Assembly (NCBI GenBank): GCA_000320545.1
Contig: ADNK01001590.1
Location: 1-26,606, forward strand
Direction: 5' to 3'
Length of the DNA: 26,606 bases
From: Bigelowiella natans CCMP2755
Taxonomy: Eukaryota > Cercozoa > Chlorarachniophyceae
This document shows positions 9,097 to 20,395 of this stretch, one piece after another. Below the pieces are notes generated by a model that was given only the letters and a program-made list of their open reading frames with translations, ran no database searches and was not told the origin of the DNA. The position numbers and the translations under genes are program-made. How positions within the stretch are numbered: the stretch's first letter is position 1; each line of letters opens with the position of its first letter.

Positions 9097-12000
9097 CTAT
9101 CGTCTATTCGACCCAGATCCATCGACTATAGCAGGATGGTTTAAAATGTTTAAAAGTAGCTTAGTTCCTCTGAGAGTGGAAGTTAACGGGAGATGGCCGT
9201 CCTTAGCATTTATATCGTATATAAATTCGTTGTTCTTCCAACTTCTATAGTTGAAAGTGACGCAAGTAGGACAAAGGGTAGGACAACCAGGACATGGCTT
9301 GTCCTGACCCCTTGTTACCCAATCCATTTGTTCATACATTTTCATCAGATCTTGTCCTTGTCGAGCGTATATTTCTCTCTGTCTTGAATACCCAAACTTA
9401 CCACCACTACCAGCTCTCCATAGATCATCGAGCGATTTCATATCACTGTAAGGGATTCTAGGTACTTCTGCGAAATAGACCCATCCACGTGATTGTGCAC
9501 CTTGTCCTGCAATGTCTACTAGTTTGGCACGCGTCCAATCATCAGCCTCCCTGAATTCGCCTCTTCTAAGCATTTCTCTAAGTGGCTCGTAATCATATCC
9601 TAGTTCTGACTCACAATTCACGTCATCGAGTCCAGGCATTCCTTCCACAACTGGTGGCTTGTACCCAGTTTCAACCTCTTGATCAACCTGCTGTACCTTC
9701 TTCTTACTTGAAGAAGAAGAAGACGAAGAAGAAGTCTCTTTGAGGGTAGGAGGAGGTGGCAAAGGTGATTCCTCAAAGAGTGCACTTTCAGCAACAATTT
9801 CATTGTCTTTCTCCTTGCGGTCTCTCTCAATTTTGTCCTGTTCCATCTTAGCCTTTAGTTTGGCCAATTCCTTCTCTGCTCTTACTCTTGCTTCCTCTGC
9901 TTCTTTAGCTCTTGTTTCTGCCTCCGCAATGGCGGCTTTAGCTTTTGCATCACCACTAGCTTCTCGTGCTTTCACCTCTGCAAAAGCTACCGCAGCCTCT
10001 ACTTCCCCTTTGGATGAATCTTGCTCCTTTTTCTTCTCATCAGAGGTACCAGCAGCAGCATCAGCAACAGGGGCAGGAGGAGGAGGAGCGACGTTTGATT
10101 TATTCCTATTCTTCTTCTGATCCATAGCTGCAGCCTTGTTTTGTCGTTCTTGTAGTTTGGGATCAGAGGCTAATAATAATATCAATCATCATCACATCAT
10201 TCATGGGCTGGAAAGTGGATGATGACAATAATAACAATAGTAATAATATATTAGTAACAGATCAATTAGTTACTACTACCTAGAAGTTCTGGATCTACAA
10301 TTCGTCCAGTGCTGTCAATTTGGTCTGGACGGAGAAGAATAACTTGCTCGTTTTCAACCATTGGGGCAAGTGGTGTAGGTGTGAAGTCTGGCACTTCTTC
10401 CATGGGGTTCTAGATCAATTATTAATGATGACGATAAGAACTTATTACTTTTAATTATAGGTATGATGATGGGGCTCATAAATTACCAATATTCCATGAT
10501 CAAACTAATCGTTCCAACAATTACAATTACAGCACAAACAGCACCTTTACGTCCATTGCGGCAACGATATTATCTCTTTCTGGATCAGGATCTGGCTCAG
10601 TAAAAAGGATATCGAGAAGCTCGAGAGGTTCTCCTGACTGCACTGGCCTTGGTTCCTCCAAGTATTCGGATTTGAAAGGAATTCCTAAGATGATGATGAT
10701 GATGAATGATGATGATGATAGTATTTGTGTAGCTATCGTTTTAAAATCATCATTGCAAGGTTGATGAAGAGGTATACCCATCCCCATCTTATGTGGTGAG
10801 TGATGACACTATGTATGTACTTAATGATCGCCTAGTTGTAGCTCATACACAAGCTCCTCCTCTCCCCCTCTCCTCCTCCTAGCACCACCACTATTCCTCC
10901 AACCTTGTCGCCGATCCATTTCTTCCATCAATTCCTGGGTTTCGGTGTCGACGTCAGGTTCAATCTATTTAGGTAGCCAATCAGTCAGTCAGTCATAGGA
11001 TGGATGCATGCAGAGAGATGTGATGATGATGATGATGATGATGATAATGATGATGATGATAATGATGATGTAGTAGTAGTAGTAAGACGACGTCCAAGCA
11101 GTTACTATTTATCATCAATAATCCAATTCTGAGAAGATTTTTTACTTATTCATGTACAGAGGGGGGAAAGTGAAAGAAATTACGGTGAAATGAATACCAT
11201 CATCATCATCATCATCCTCATCATCATGCATGTCGCCACTACATACCCCGACAAGAATGTCAAGGCACCCTTCAGCGTCAATGGCGGGGATATCTTCCTT
11301 GGCAAATGGAGGCTCATCCTTTACCTGAAAGGAGAAAGGAAAGAAAGAAAGAAAGAAAGAATAAGTCCATTTTTCTTCTTTATTGTTGGTCTATTTCTTC
11401 TTGTGTTTGACATATGCATTATTTTTTTTATTATCAATCCTATTACCTCAACAGGAGCCCACGGACGCTTAGTTCCTTCTCTCTCCATCTTCTCCATAAG
11501 ATCAAGAACTTCCTGCATTTCTGGATCAGGATCTGGCTCCAAACCGAACCTGATTGTTAATTATTATGGTGAATATTCGTCGTTCTTAGGCTGCTATCAA
11601 CAACTGAAACAATCTACTTATTATGATGTAGGAAATGGCTACATTAAGAAGAAATATACTCATATTCATCGCACTCGGACGGTTAGGTGTTTGGGATGTA
11701 ATTAAACATGGACAAACTAATCTAACATGTGTGCGTTCTCACATCTCTACGTATGAAGCATCGTTCCCGGGCTTGGTTGGAATCTGCGGTTTCATACATG
11801 CACCACCGCCACCACCACCACCACAAACAGACAGACAGCAATTCGCAACAACCCATCTTAACTACCTTAATCACTCTAACAAAAACTAGTGATGATAGCG
11901 ACGATCATGAAGACGACAACGCACATAGAAGTAAATAAATTCTATGCTTATTCAAAAGTTGTCGTATTAAGATTAGGCAGTCAGAGGAAAAGTTGCATTA

Positions 12001-12880
12001 CGTCGACAAACATATCATCTTGAACGTTGTTCCATTTGGGCGGCTTATCTGGCCCTTCATCTAAGAAAGCGTTGTCGAATTCTTCGTCCACATTCTGAGG
12101 AAAAATATAGTAAACAGGATTTCAATTAGATTTCAATTTAATTTCAATAATAGTCGCACTTTCACAAAATAGAAGCTTTTTCGTTCGAACAATTTTGGAT
12201 GATCATCATCGGAAAATATTTCAACAACGGAGATGATGATGTATACGTAACATCAACGATACCCCTATGCAGTCATCAAGAGCTACTGGCGAACCATCTG
12301 GCTTTGATATAGGAGAATTCTTTTGATCTGGGGTGTTCTGAGCTCCCTCTTCATCTTGAGTCGAGCTCACAGCTTCAACCCCCTCCCTCTCAACCACAGA
12401 ACGACGAGTCACTCCGGGCCTCCCAAATTTATTTGAGGTGATTCTTTGATACGATGGATTGAATCCTCTTATTCTGAAACCAATCCGACTAGATACGCCA
12501 CTCACGGCACCCTTATTCGCATTGATGCCGGAGGAGATGTTCGAAACTCGATCAGCTTTTGAAAAAGGACACGAAGTTATTCTTGCGTAAAAAGTAAAAT
12601 CTACAAAAGTTATTCTTGCGTATAAAGTAAAATCGATAAAATAGTGGTGAACTAGGGAGAGTTGATAAAATTTATCGTTTCTCAAAGAATACGTAGGATC
12701 AAAATATAGAATATTTATACAATTTTGGAGTTCACTTATTCAATATATATATGAAGATGCGTAATACACGTGGAAAGGGGTACCATTGTCTGTGATGAGG
12801 CCATAGAGACATAGCGCAAGTACAGAGGCGGCGCATATGGCAATGGCCGAATTCCGGCTTGAACCCCTCCTCATAGCCAT
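9097..12880 (-). CDS. GUN4: GUN4-domain tetrapyrrole-biosynthesis regulator with long acidic N-terminal extension
   Basis: GUN4 binds protoporphyrin IX and Mg-protoporphyrin and stimulates Mg-chelatase in the plastid. Exons in sense order: 12880-12784, 12555-12263, 12094-12002, 11783-11743, 11549-11447, 11324-11247, 10964-10904, 10684-10545, 10409-10280, 10169-9097; joined 2109 nt, 702 aa. The end of exon 7 has alternative donors a few bases downstream. Residues 1-32 form a signal-peptide-like start (MAMRRGSSRNS, then AIAICAASVLALCLYGLI), followed by a Ser/Arg-rich stretch suited to a transit peptide, though no canonical ASAF-type cleavage motif is clear. The middle is acidic with EPDPDPE repeats. 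The last exon holds an Ala/Glu/Lys coiled coil (AEAETRAKEAEEARVRAEKE) and then the GUN4 domain: YEPLREMLRRGEFREADDWT, IPYSDMKSLDDLWRAGSGGK, FGYSRQREIY and KDGHLPLTSTLRGTKLL. The canonical cyanobacterial protein is about 230-240 aa, so this one is about three times longer. A CPGCPTLCPTC cluster interrupts the domain. Assignment of the domain is firm; plastid targeting is inferred. Confidence 0.93.
12575..12640. repeat. Tandem duplication of a 33-bp unit in GUN4 intron 1
   Basis: Two adjacent copies of a unit beginning agttattcttgcgta (12575-12607 and 12608-12640) differ at a few positions. They lie just upstream of exon 2 on the sense strand and are not a simple microsatellite. Confidence 0.8.
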
Positions 12881-13099
12881 GGGTGATAGTTGGTGTGGTT
12901 GTTCTGGTGGGTTACGAATGTGGATGAATGGGGGGTGGGGTATCGTCGTGGTAAAGTATGAGAGGATGAAGCTTGGTTCAGCTGGGGAGATTACAACTAA
13001 CTTTGAAGAAAAAGAGTAATACCTTGCAACTATGTATGACGACACTCCATTTTATATTGTCTCGATACATCTTACCTTTATCATTCGGTAGGTGTAAAT

Positions 13100-13603
13100 C
13101 GGACTATGTTACTGGAATCAGTTGTCAGTGGAAAGTGTGGTGGACGCCGAGAAGGAACTGGTACCAACTTTGTCAACATCGCGTTCATTCGTGCTACCTC
13201 TCAACGTAAATGCCATGGTTTCTTTCAAATACGATTGTCCCAAAAGAGGGGGATTCAACTTCAAACCCGGATTTTATCATGAGTATTCTATGCGAAAAAA
13301 GGTATAAAACCAGTAAACCCTGCATTTTTATTTCAATGCCGGGAGTTGTACAAATCAAAGTTTCTCCTGGGATCGATTCAAGCCCTTATCGAACTTATGA
13401 GGAGATGCTATTTGTACGACAAGATGTTCTTGATACATTAATCGCAATCGCCCTTGATCAAAGAGGAGAAGAAATAGTAGCAAAGTGCAGGTGAAAACTC
13501 GGATGCGACAACATTGGATGTGCTACCCATCTGTTCGGGCCGTTCTTTGGTCATTACATATTCGAAATATTCCGACAAAGAAAACAATGTGAATATCAGA
13601 TAG
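13100..13603 (+). other. Uncertain coding segment upstream of the signal-peptide gene
   Basis: Two frames look protein-like but could not be joined. One, from about 13122, reads LSVESVVDAEKELVPT ... MVSFKYDCPKRGGFNFKPGF ... EYSMRKK and ends at a possible donor (AAG|GTATAA, 13302). The other is an ATG-initiated frame at 13210-13494 containing SPGIDSSPYRTYEEMLFVRQ and ending AKCR at a possible donor (13492). A third short stretch reads SGRSLVITYSKYSDKENNVN and stops at 13603. Phases between the first two do not match with any acceptor I can see. This may be a small gene divergent from GUN4 with an intron I misplaced, or a decayed gene. No family was recognised. Confidence 0.35.
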
Positions 13604-13750
13604 TTTTGTATTTATATGTTGACGTATGGAGAAAATGCTAAGTCTTTAATATGACTAAAGTTCACTTAAAGTCTTAAAATTGTGCTTCGGACAGGGAGAC
13701 AGCCGTTGGCCTCCCCCCCCCCCTTACGCCGTCGCGCTCCTGCAGCAAAT

Positions 13751-14451
13751 ATGATGTGTTTAAAGTTTATTCTGTTCTCGCTTATACTCCTTTCAATACG
13801 AGAAGTAACGGGTAGCAGTTCAACATCATCCCGCTTGCGAAGTATATACGAATATTCGGGGAGAATTGCCACAGATGAGGATGATGGAAGCAGCAGTTAC
13901 AATGGGAACAATGGTTTCGGCCAGAAGGCCGCCACCACCTTTGATGAATCATCCAAACCAACAACATCAAACCAGCCGAAATTAATAAAAGAAAGTTTTT
14001 ATGGCACTGCATATCGGAATGAGAAGGAAAGCGAGGTGCTCTACACGGAGAAACACTCCGTTTTATTTGACGCTCTCAGTGGCAAACCTCTAGAATCGTT
14101 TGTGGAATACATTAGCCCACCTCAACAAGGCCCTTGCCAGCAGATATTTGCACACATGAAGTCGGTCCATTATCATGTTTTTGAAAAGCAGCTAACCTTC
14201 CTAAATTTGATTAATATGAAGTTTGCAAATTCCAAATTCTTCGTCGCTCATCTAACAATATTTAGGTCTGATTTTACAAGAGGATATAATATTTCTGAAT
14301 ATATGTTCCATCATATTCCTTTGAAGTGGAAAGAGGGTGTCCAATACGATCAAGGAAGGTGAAAATTTTGCTGTAGTTTAGCTGTTATTTCGTAGTAATA
14401 TTACTAATATTAAGGGATATTGTAAACTGAGTAGAACTTTATGTTCGGTGA

Positions 14452-14488
<37 letters not shown>

Positions 14489-15265
14489 TAATGGTGGTGG
14501 TACTTCGATAGATACGTCATGTTCCAAGGGGAGAATAATATTTTGGAGACGAAAGAGCTTCCTGTTGACAAATCAGCTTTATTTGCTGGGCAAGGATATC
14601 ATTATCACATTCTTGAAAAATTGGATGAATTGGCGGAATCTACGAAGCCTCAGATGATACATCTTGCATTTCCAGCGCATCTTACTGCATATCCATTTGC
14701 CCTGAAAAGGGTAATAAACTAGTAGTAATGTATCGTAGTGGTGGGTGGCTGCCAGACTAATGTAAACAATAATCGCTATGATGACAAAAAATGTGCCAAG
14801 CAACAACTGTAGATCTTCCAGTTTCTGCGTTCTGCGGAAAATGGAGGATCTGTTGCAACAAATGATATATGAGGACTTTGTTTTAATTTCAGAGCGTAGC
14901 AATTTCAATGCATTTCTAGATTTTGCCCTTCGTTCATTCTTTTAGAACAAACTTAATTGAAACTATCTTCCGTATCCTTTCTCCCCCCCCCCCCTCCCCC
15001 CCTGCTCTCCTGTTTTGGAATTGTGCGTGCATGTTTTGTCTTCCTCCCTCCCTACTAGGAATGGAAAAGGGGAGATCTCTTGAAGCTGTCGATGTCTTTT
15101 GACAGTTGGTTTATCAGCTATTTTGCTCCCAAAATCTATCTTACGTATGACATTCGTCGGAGAAGATTAGTTTCTTTCACGGGGCCATCTCATGTTTACG
15201 ATGACAATGGAAAGCTGCAAAACGTCCATGTCACCTACAAACAATCACATGCAACACTTGGATAA
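13751..15265 (+). CDS. Secreted or organelle-targeted protein of unknown function
   Basis: Three exons, 13751-14358, 14512-14710 and 15059-15265 (TAA), join in phase to 1014 nt, 337 aa. I chose the ATG at 13751 because it opens a clean signal peptide (MMCLKFILFSLILLSIREVTG); the frame continues upstream to 13682 but without such a start. Residues 22-75 are Ser/Asn/Gly-rich and look like a linker or transit region. The rest is compact and mixed alpha/beta. It contains ESEVLYTEKHSVLFDALSGK, GQGYHYHILEKLDEL near the middle, then FPAHLTAYPFALKR, and near the end YFAPKIYLTYDIRRRRLVSF followed by TGPSHVYDDNGKLQNVHVTY. This order (YTE-H, GxGYHxxILEKxDEL, YLTYDxxxRRLxxF-G-S-DDNGK) resembles proteins of unknown function that I have seen in bacteria and algae, but I cannot name the family securely. 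A (CTG)n microsatellite lies in intron 1 just before exon 2. Gene structure is well supported; function unknown. Confidence 0.8.
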
Positions 15266-16708
15266 TATCAGGATGGGCATGTTTCTTCTATATGCACAAC
15301 ATTAACAACAAAAGGATTAGTACATCTAAGTAGTAGTAGTAGTAGTAGTAGCTAGCTAGCAGGAACTGAATGAAGTGGAAGTAATTTTAAGGCTCGCTGC
15401 TTTTCATCATCATCATGTATAGCAGTTCGTAATGGAGCGCTAACTAACACCTCATCATCATGTATGGCAGTTCGTAATGGTGCGCTAACTAACACCTGAA
15501 CAGCCAACTTTGAGACCTCAGTATCATATTTCAATCGGGGAGGATAGAACCCTACTCGGCGAATTATGCTGGACAGTGAGAATCGAGTATGGCACTCTAA
15601 CTCACATACTATTTAACGGACGACTACTGTGCAACGAGTTAACACAAAATTAGTAATATATCCATAAACCAAACAGAATCTTTGGTCATACTAGTGTACG
15701 ATTAGCGTGCAAGTATTTGTGTAGTAACTTAATACAAAGTAAAACCTGAAGCATCACATCATGTCGCAGCATTTATTTTGCGAAAAGATAGTAGATAGCA
15801 CACCGTGTCATTAAGCTGCTAAATTTTTGACCTGTTGGATATCTAGATATTTTCGTCGGTTGACATATAGACATATAATGAGACGAATTATAAAACTCAC
15901 GACCATGTAGTGCAAGATTACAGCGTACTTCGATATCATAGCAGCAATGCAGCACTAAATCAAGACTAGCTAGCGCAGAATCTAAAGAATTAGCAAGATC
16001 AAGCTAGATGTTGCTGCGGCATGAATCTGGACAAATTTAAACATCACGACAGTGCACGCACTCTAGCGCACTGCTAGTATAGCAGCTAGCTAGCTAACGT
16101 AGAGCACAACTAGCTAGACAACTCTCATTCTGCATTGTCACAGCTATCATAGCTAGATGAGTCGTGAGTCTCCGTGTACATGAACGTTAACATTGAATGC
16201 GCGCACAGCCGCAGCGCATCGCACTCTAGCATTACTAGCTAGCTAGATTAGTGCAATAACGCATATCCAGCCTTTCACAATGCCATCTAGCCATGCTAGC
16301 ATGACGACGGACCTGTCTAGCTGTCAGTATCTAGCAGATGCATGTCAAATTTTGCCGCGTATATGTGCTCTAGTGCTGCATCGATGCGATCGTTCGTGAA
16401 AGCTGTCGAATACTAGCTTTTTGCTTCGTACATTAGCTAGATATATTGGAATCAACAATATGCGTGATGGCGAGTAAAATTGAATGTCATGTACGGCATA
16501 ATTAGACCGCTAAAAAATGACAATGAACGCCTTCATATGCTAGTATGTCTGGTGGCACACCTACCGACCCACACATCACATAATACTACACTTCTTTTTT
16601 TTGGTTTTTGCCCCTTCTTTTTCTTCGTGACCGTTGCTGTTCATCATCACTCTGAAGAAAAATGGCGGGAATTAGTTTTAGTTTAAAAGAAGATGCATTG
16701 ACGTGCTA
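15266..16708. other. Second intergenic block between convergent genes, CTAG-rich
   Basis: The block contains one short (AGT)n run (about 15331-15350), a 45-bp tandem duplication at 15417, and from about 15950 to 16470 dense CTAGCTAG, GCTAGC and TCTAGCATT words like those in 7085-8640. Open frames at 15352-15534, 15773-15955 and 16480-16686 show no recognisable protein and appear spurious. No RNA gene was seen. Confidence 0.7.
15417..15498. repeat. Tandem duplication of a 45-bp unit
   Basis: Unit 1 (15417-15461) and unit 2 (15462 to about 15498, lacking the last bases) share gcagttcgtaatgg and gcgctaactaacacct with only two substitutions. On the minus strand the copies read in frame as VLVSAPLRTAIHDD twice, but no gene structure supports translation. 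Confidence 0.85.
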
Positions 16709-17236
16709 CTATGAGGATACATACTTATCCAACTGATCAGCTTCCCAGACAACCAGAAATTCGCTAAAATCAAGCTCTAAGTTTCCATCCTTGTCAGCCT
16801 TTATTGTATATTGATGATGATGATGATGATGACGATGCTGATGATTAATTAGATAATGCCTCTTTGGTTAGAAAATTTAGCATGTATAGGGCAGGTCACA
16901 ATAATTTCAGTTGCAAAAATAATTGATAAATTAAATTTTATATCAACGTCTCTCTTTTACTAACATTACTGCACGCATGCAGCAACTTCTAAAATAGCAT
17001 ATCATGTGCGTCATCATGATCAGAAGACACGGAAGGAAGGAAGGAAGGAAGAAAGGAAGGAAGGGGGCTAGGGAGCAGCAGTAGCAGCAGTACCGATTTT
17101 ATGATTTTTTCCACTTCTTTTTTGCTCATCTTGCCTTCCATAGCTGCAAGAATTTCGGTCTTACAGAGCTTTCCATTATTGTTCTTGTCCAATTTGTTGA
17201 AAACAGCCCATAATCTTTGCTGCTGACTCGAAATCT

Positions 17237-17281
<45 letters not shown>

Positions 17282-17500
17282 AGATGATTCGAAAAGATGA
17301 TTCCACGACAACGACGGAGCAGGGATGACGAAGAACAAAAACAATTAATAGTGGTACAAAGATAAGCTTCATTCAGCTGCTGTTTTTCCTTCCGTTTATT
17401 CAGTAGCACCATTGTGGTTTTTCCACATTATTGTTTATTATTGTTATTGTTCATAATGAATATCATCATTCTGAGACAGACAGTTTCTGACTTGTACTAC

Positions 17501-17536
<36 letters not shown>

Positions 17537-18211
17537 GCGCTACTATTATATTAATCTTATTCTATTCACGTATTATGTCAACATCTAACACCTTACGATT
17601 AAGATACATAACTCCAAATTCCTCCTAAGATTCAGGAAAATTGACATTAATTATTAAAAAGAAGAAACATTAGTCATAGGATGATGCTGCTGATGATGAT
17701 AATGACGATAATGTTGTTGATAATCTTGAAAAGGATGGGAGGAATAAGAGAGGAATCTAAACGACGTAGGAACGAAAGTCATGATGGCTGACGAAGGAAT
17801 GTCCGCTTTGTTGTTGTTAATGTTGTTGTTGTTTTTCAATTGTTGGATGTATTTGAATATTTAATTACAAATAAAGAGCGAGCTATATTATTTGTTGTGC
17901 ACCAGGTCAATTTCTTGATTTCCATCAACATCCATTTTGTCCATAATAGAAGCAACTTCACTGCTATGAAGACCGCCTAGCACTTTCTGTAGCTCTGATA
18001 TCCCAATCTAATGAGGATGTATTATTATAAGCTGTGTTGTAAGTATGGAATAGTGGGTGGTGGTAGTAGTCATAATATTGTGCTCATCATATCCGGTGGT
18101 GGTGGAGGTGGTGGTTGCTAAAGGTCTTTGTTTAGTAGCGACGATCAAAGCCGGCTGATATTTCAGTATCATCATCATCATCATCATCATCATCGTCTTA
18201 TTATATTCGTA

Positions 18212-18244
<33 letters not shown>

Positions 18245-18304
18245 GGCTGTGCTTAATATTGGCAAATTGATGCAGGAGTACCGCAATCGAAGACTGAAAG
18301 TCGG

Positions 18305-18338
<34 letters not shown>

Positions 18339-18949
18339 AATGATGATAAGAAAATGGGGGTCAGAAGGGGTTGGAGCAAAACCTTGTTACTGCCATCAGT
18401 ATCCATTTTGTTGAACTCATTGACAAGCTTTTTCATCTACATGGGAGAGGGGAGGAGGAGGAGGAGGAGGGGGAGGATTATTAAGGAGAAGAAGGGGGGA
18501 AATAACATGCATCTATAAACATATCGTGATCTTAAGGAGGGAAATGACATGCATCTATAAACATATCGTGATCTTGGAACAAAAAGGAAGGTTGCTGTTA
18601 CATAATAATAAATTATTATATTGACAAGTATTCCCCTCCTCCTCCTCCTCCTCCTCCTTCGTTTCTTTTTTTTCGTTCTTCTTTTGACCTCTTCATCATC
18701 CACATCACTGACAAGGGTTTGGAGAATGATATTCTTGAACTGATTTGCTGCGTAGTGATAGTAGTGGTAGCAGTAGCAGTAGTGGTAGTAGTAGTAGAAG
18801 TAGTAAAATAAAGGATGAGGAGGAGGATGATGATGATGATGATGAGAAAAAGGAGGGAGATCAAAGAGGAGGGTATTGCTGTATGAAGTGAAAGGAGGAA
18901 GAAAAAAAGAAAGAAAGAAAGAAAGAGGAGAAGCAGCTTGGCGATGGGT

Positions 18950-18985
<36 letters not shown>

Positions 18986-20132
18986 TACTACAACTACTCA
19001 TTTGCTGCTGCTGCTGCTATGTACGGCTTCTACCGACATCATGTGCACTCAAATTCACATCCTCGTCATCATCATCATTCTTATCATCACTCTCATCATC
19101 ATCAAGCACCACAAGAGGAGCACAATATGTATCAAGTCTCATCGTACTTTTGTTGAATGTTTGCATAGCTTTAAGGACTAATGGATCAAACTTGTCGGTA
19201 TCTGCAGAATCTCCTTTCCTGAGAGAAGTGAAGAAAAAGAAAGGAGGGGGAGATAGATGATGCGTGTTGTCTGCCTGGTATCTGTGTATATTATTATTGT
19301 TAAATGGTGAGATCACATCATATAGCACGTACATCATAGCTTCTTCATATCATTCATTCTTCTTCCTTTGTAAAGTGTCAATAGTGTCTTCTTCTTCATC
19401 TTCTTTTTATTTGTTAGTGCACGATATCATCATCATCGTCAGTAGTAGCAGCACACTCATAAACATAGCAATAAACCCTCCCAATCACACCATAGAGCAG
19501 CATTATAATTATGATTAATCAACATCAAATAAAGCTATCATCTTATTATCATGATATTGTCTGTTTTGTCAATACAGCCATGGGTGTTGCAGAGCCTCTT
19601 CTGCCGTCATCCTTTTCGCTGATCAATCAATCAATCAATGGGCATGAGTATGAAGGATGGTAGTTGTTGTAGGTAGGTAGGTATGTAGTTGAGTCAATGG
19701 TAATAATACCATAACGATAGACATTCATTCATTCATTCATTTATGTGCAATAACAACGACACATTATTATTATTATTATTATTATTATCATTATTTCACA
19801 ATATCGATAATAGCAAGAGAGTCATGATGGTCATCATCATCGTTGCCGTCCTCTATACATTCCTAGGCTAGGTGCTTCTTAATTAACAGTCTCTACTACT
19901 ATTCTTCTTTGATAAATCATGATCATGATCATGATCATCATCATCTGACAAGGATCCAAAACGAGGCATTTAGCGATGAAGTCGTAAGCTCCCTTAAAGT
20001 CGAAATAATAAAGCAAATGAGCAAGGGGGAGGAGAGCTTAGGAATGAGAAGAAAGGTGGGCAGATAGACAGCCATGACATGAAGAATGGCCATATGGCCA
20101 TATGCGATTATCAAATTATCACACTCATCGTT

Positions 20133-20171
<39 letters not shown>

Positions 20172-20360
20172 CATTGTTAAATGTTATCGAAATACAAACA
20201 ATTAACAACAATTATGATATCATTTCCGTGTCTCACACAACAGCATTAGCAGCAGTTGCAGTAGCGTTGGTAGGAGATGATATTATGTCCTCACTTTAGA
20301 TCGCTTTGGACTCAGAGGAAAATGAGCTCCTTTTCATAGTCAATGATAATATTACATTAA

Positions 20361-20395
<35 letters not shown>

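Noticed and set aside
9740-10120. 126-aa plus-strand frame antisense to GUN4
   Set aside because: It mirrors the Ala/Glu/Lys coiled-coil codons of the GUN4 exon, giving a Ser/Ala/Leu-rich shadow without motifs.
17640-17840. Frame containing ADIPSSAIMTFVPTSFR as a CDPK exon
   Set aside because: Its phase does not fit; the 33-nt exon at 17592-17624 fits phase and completes EF-hand 2 with EEF.
18245-18275. Possible extra CDPK exon between EF-hands 1 and 2
   Set aside because: The exon ending at 18383 joins the one starting at 18007 in phase and gives a perfect EF-hand loop, so no extra exon is needed.
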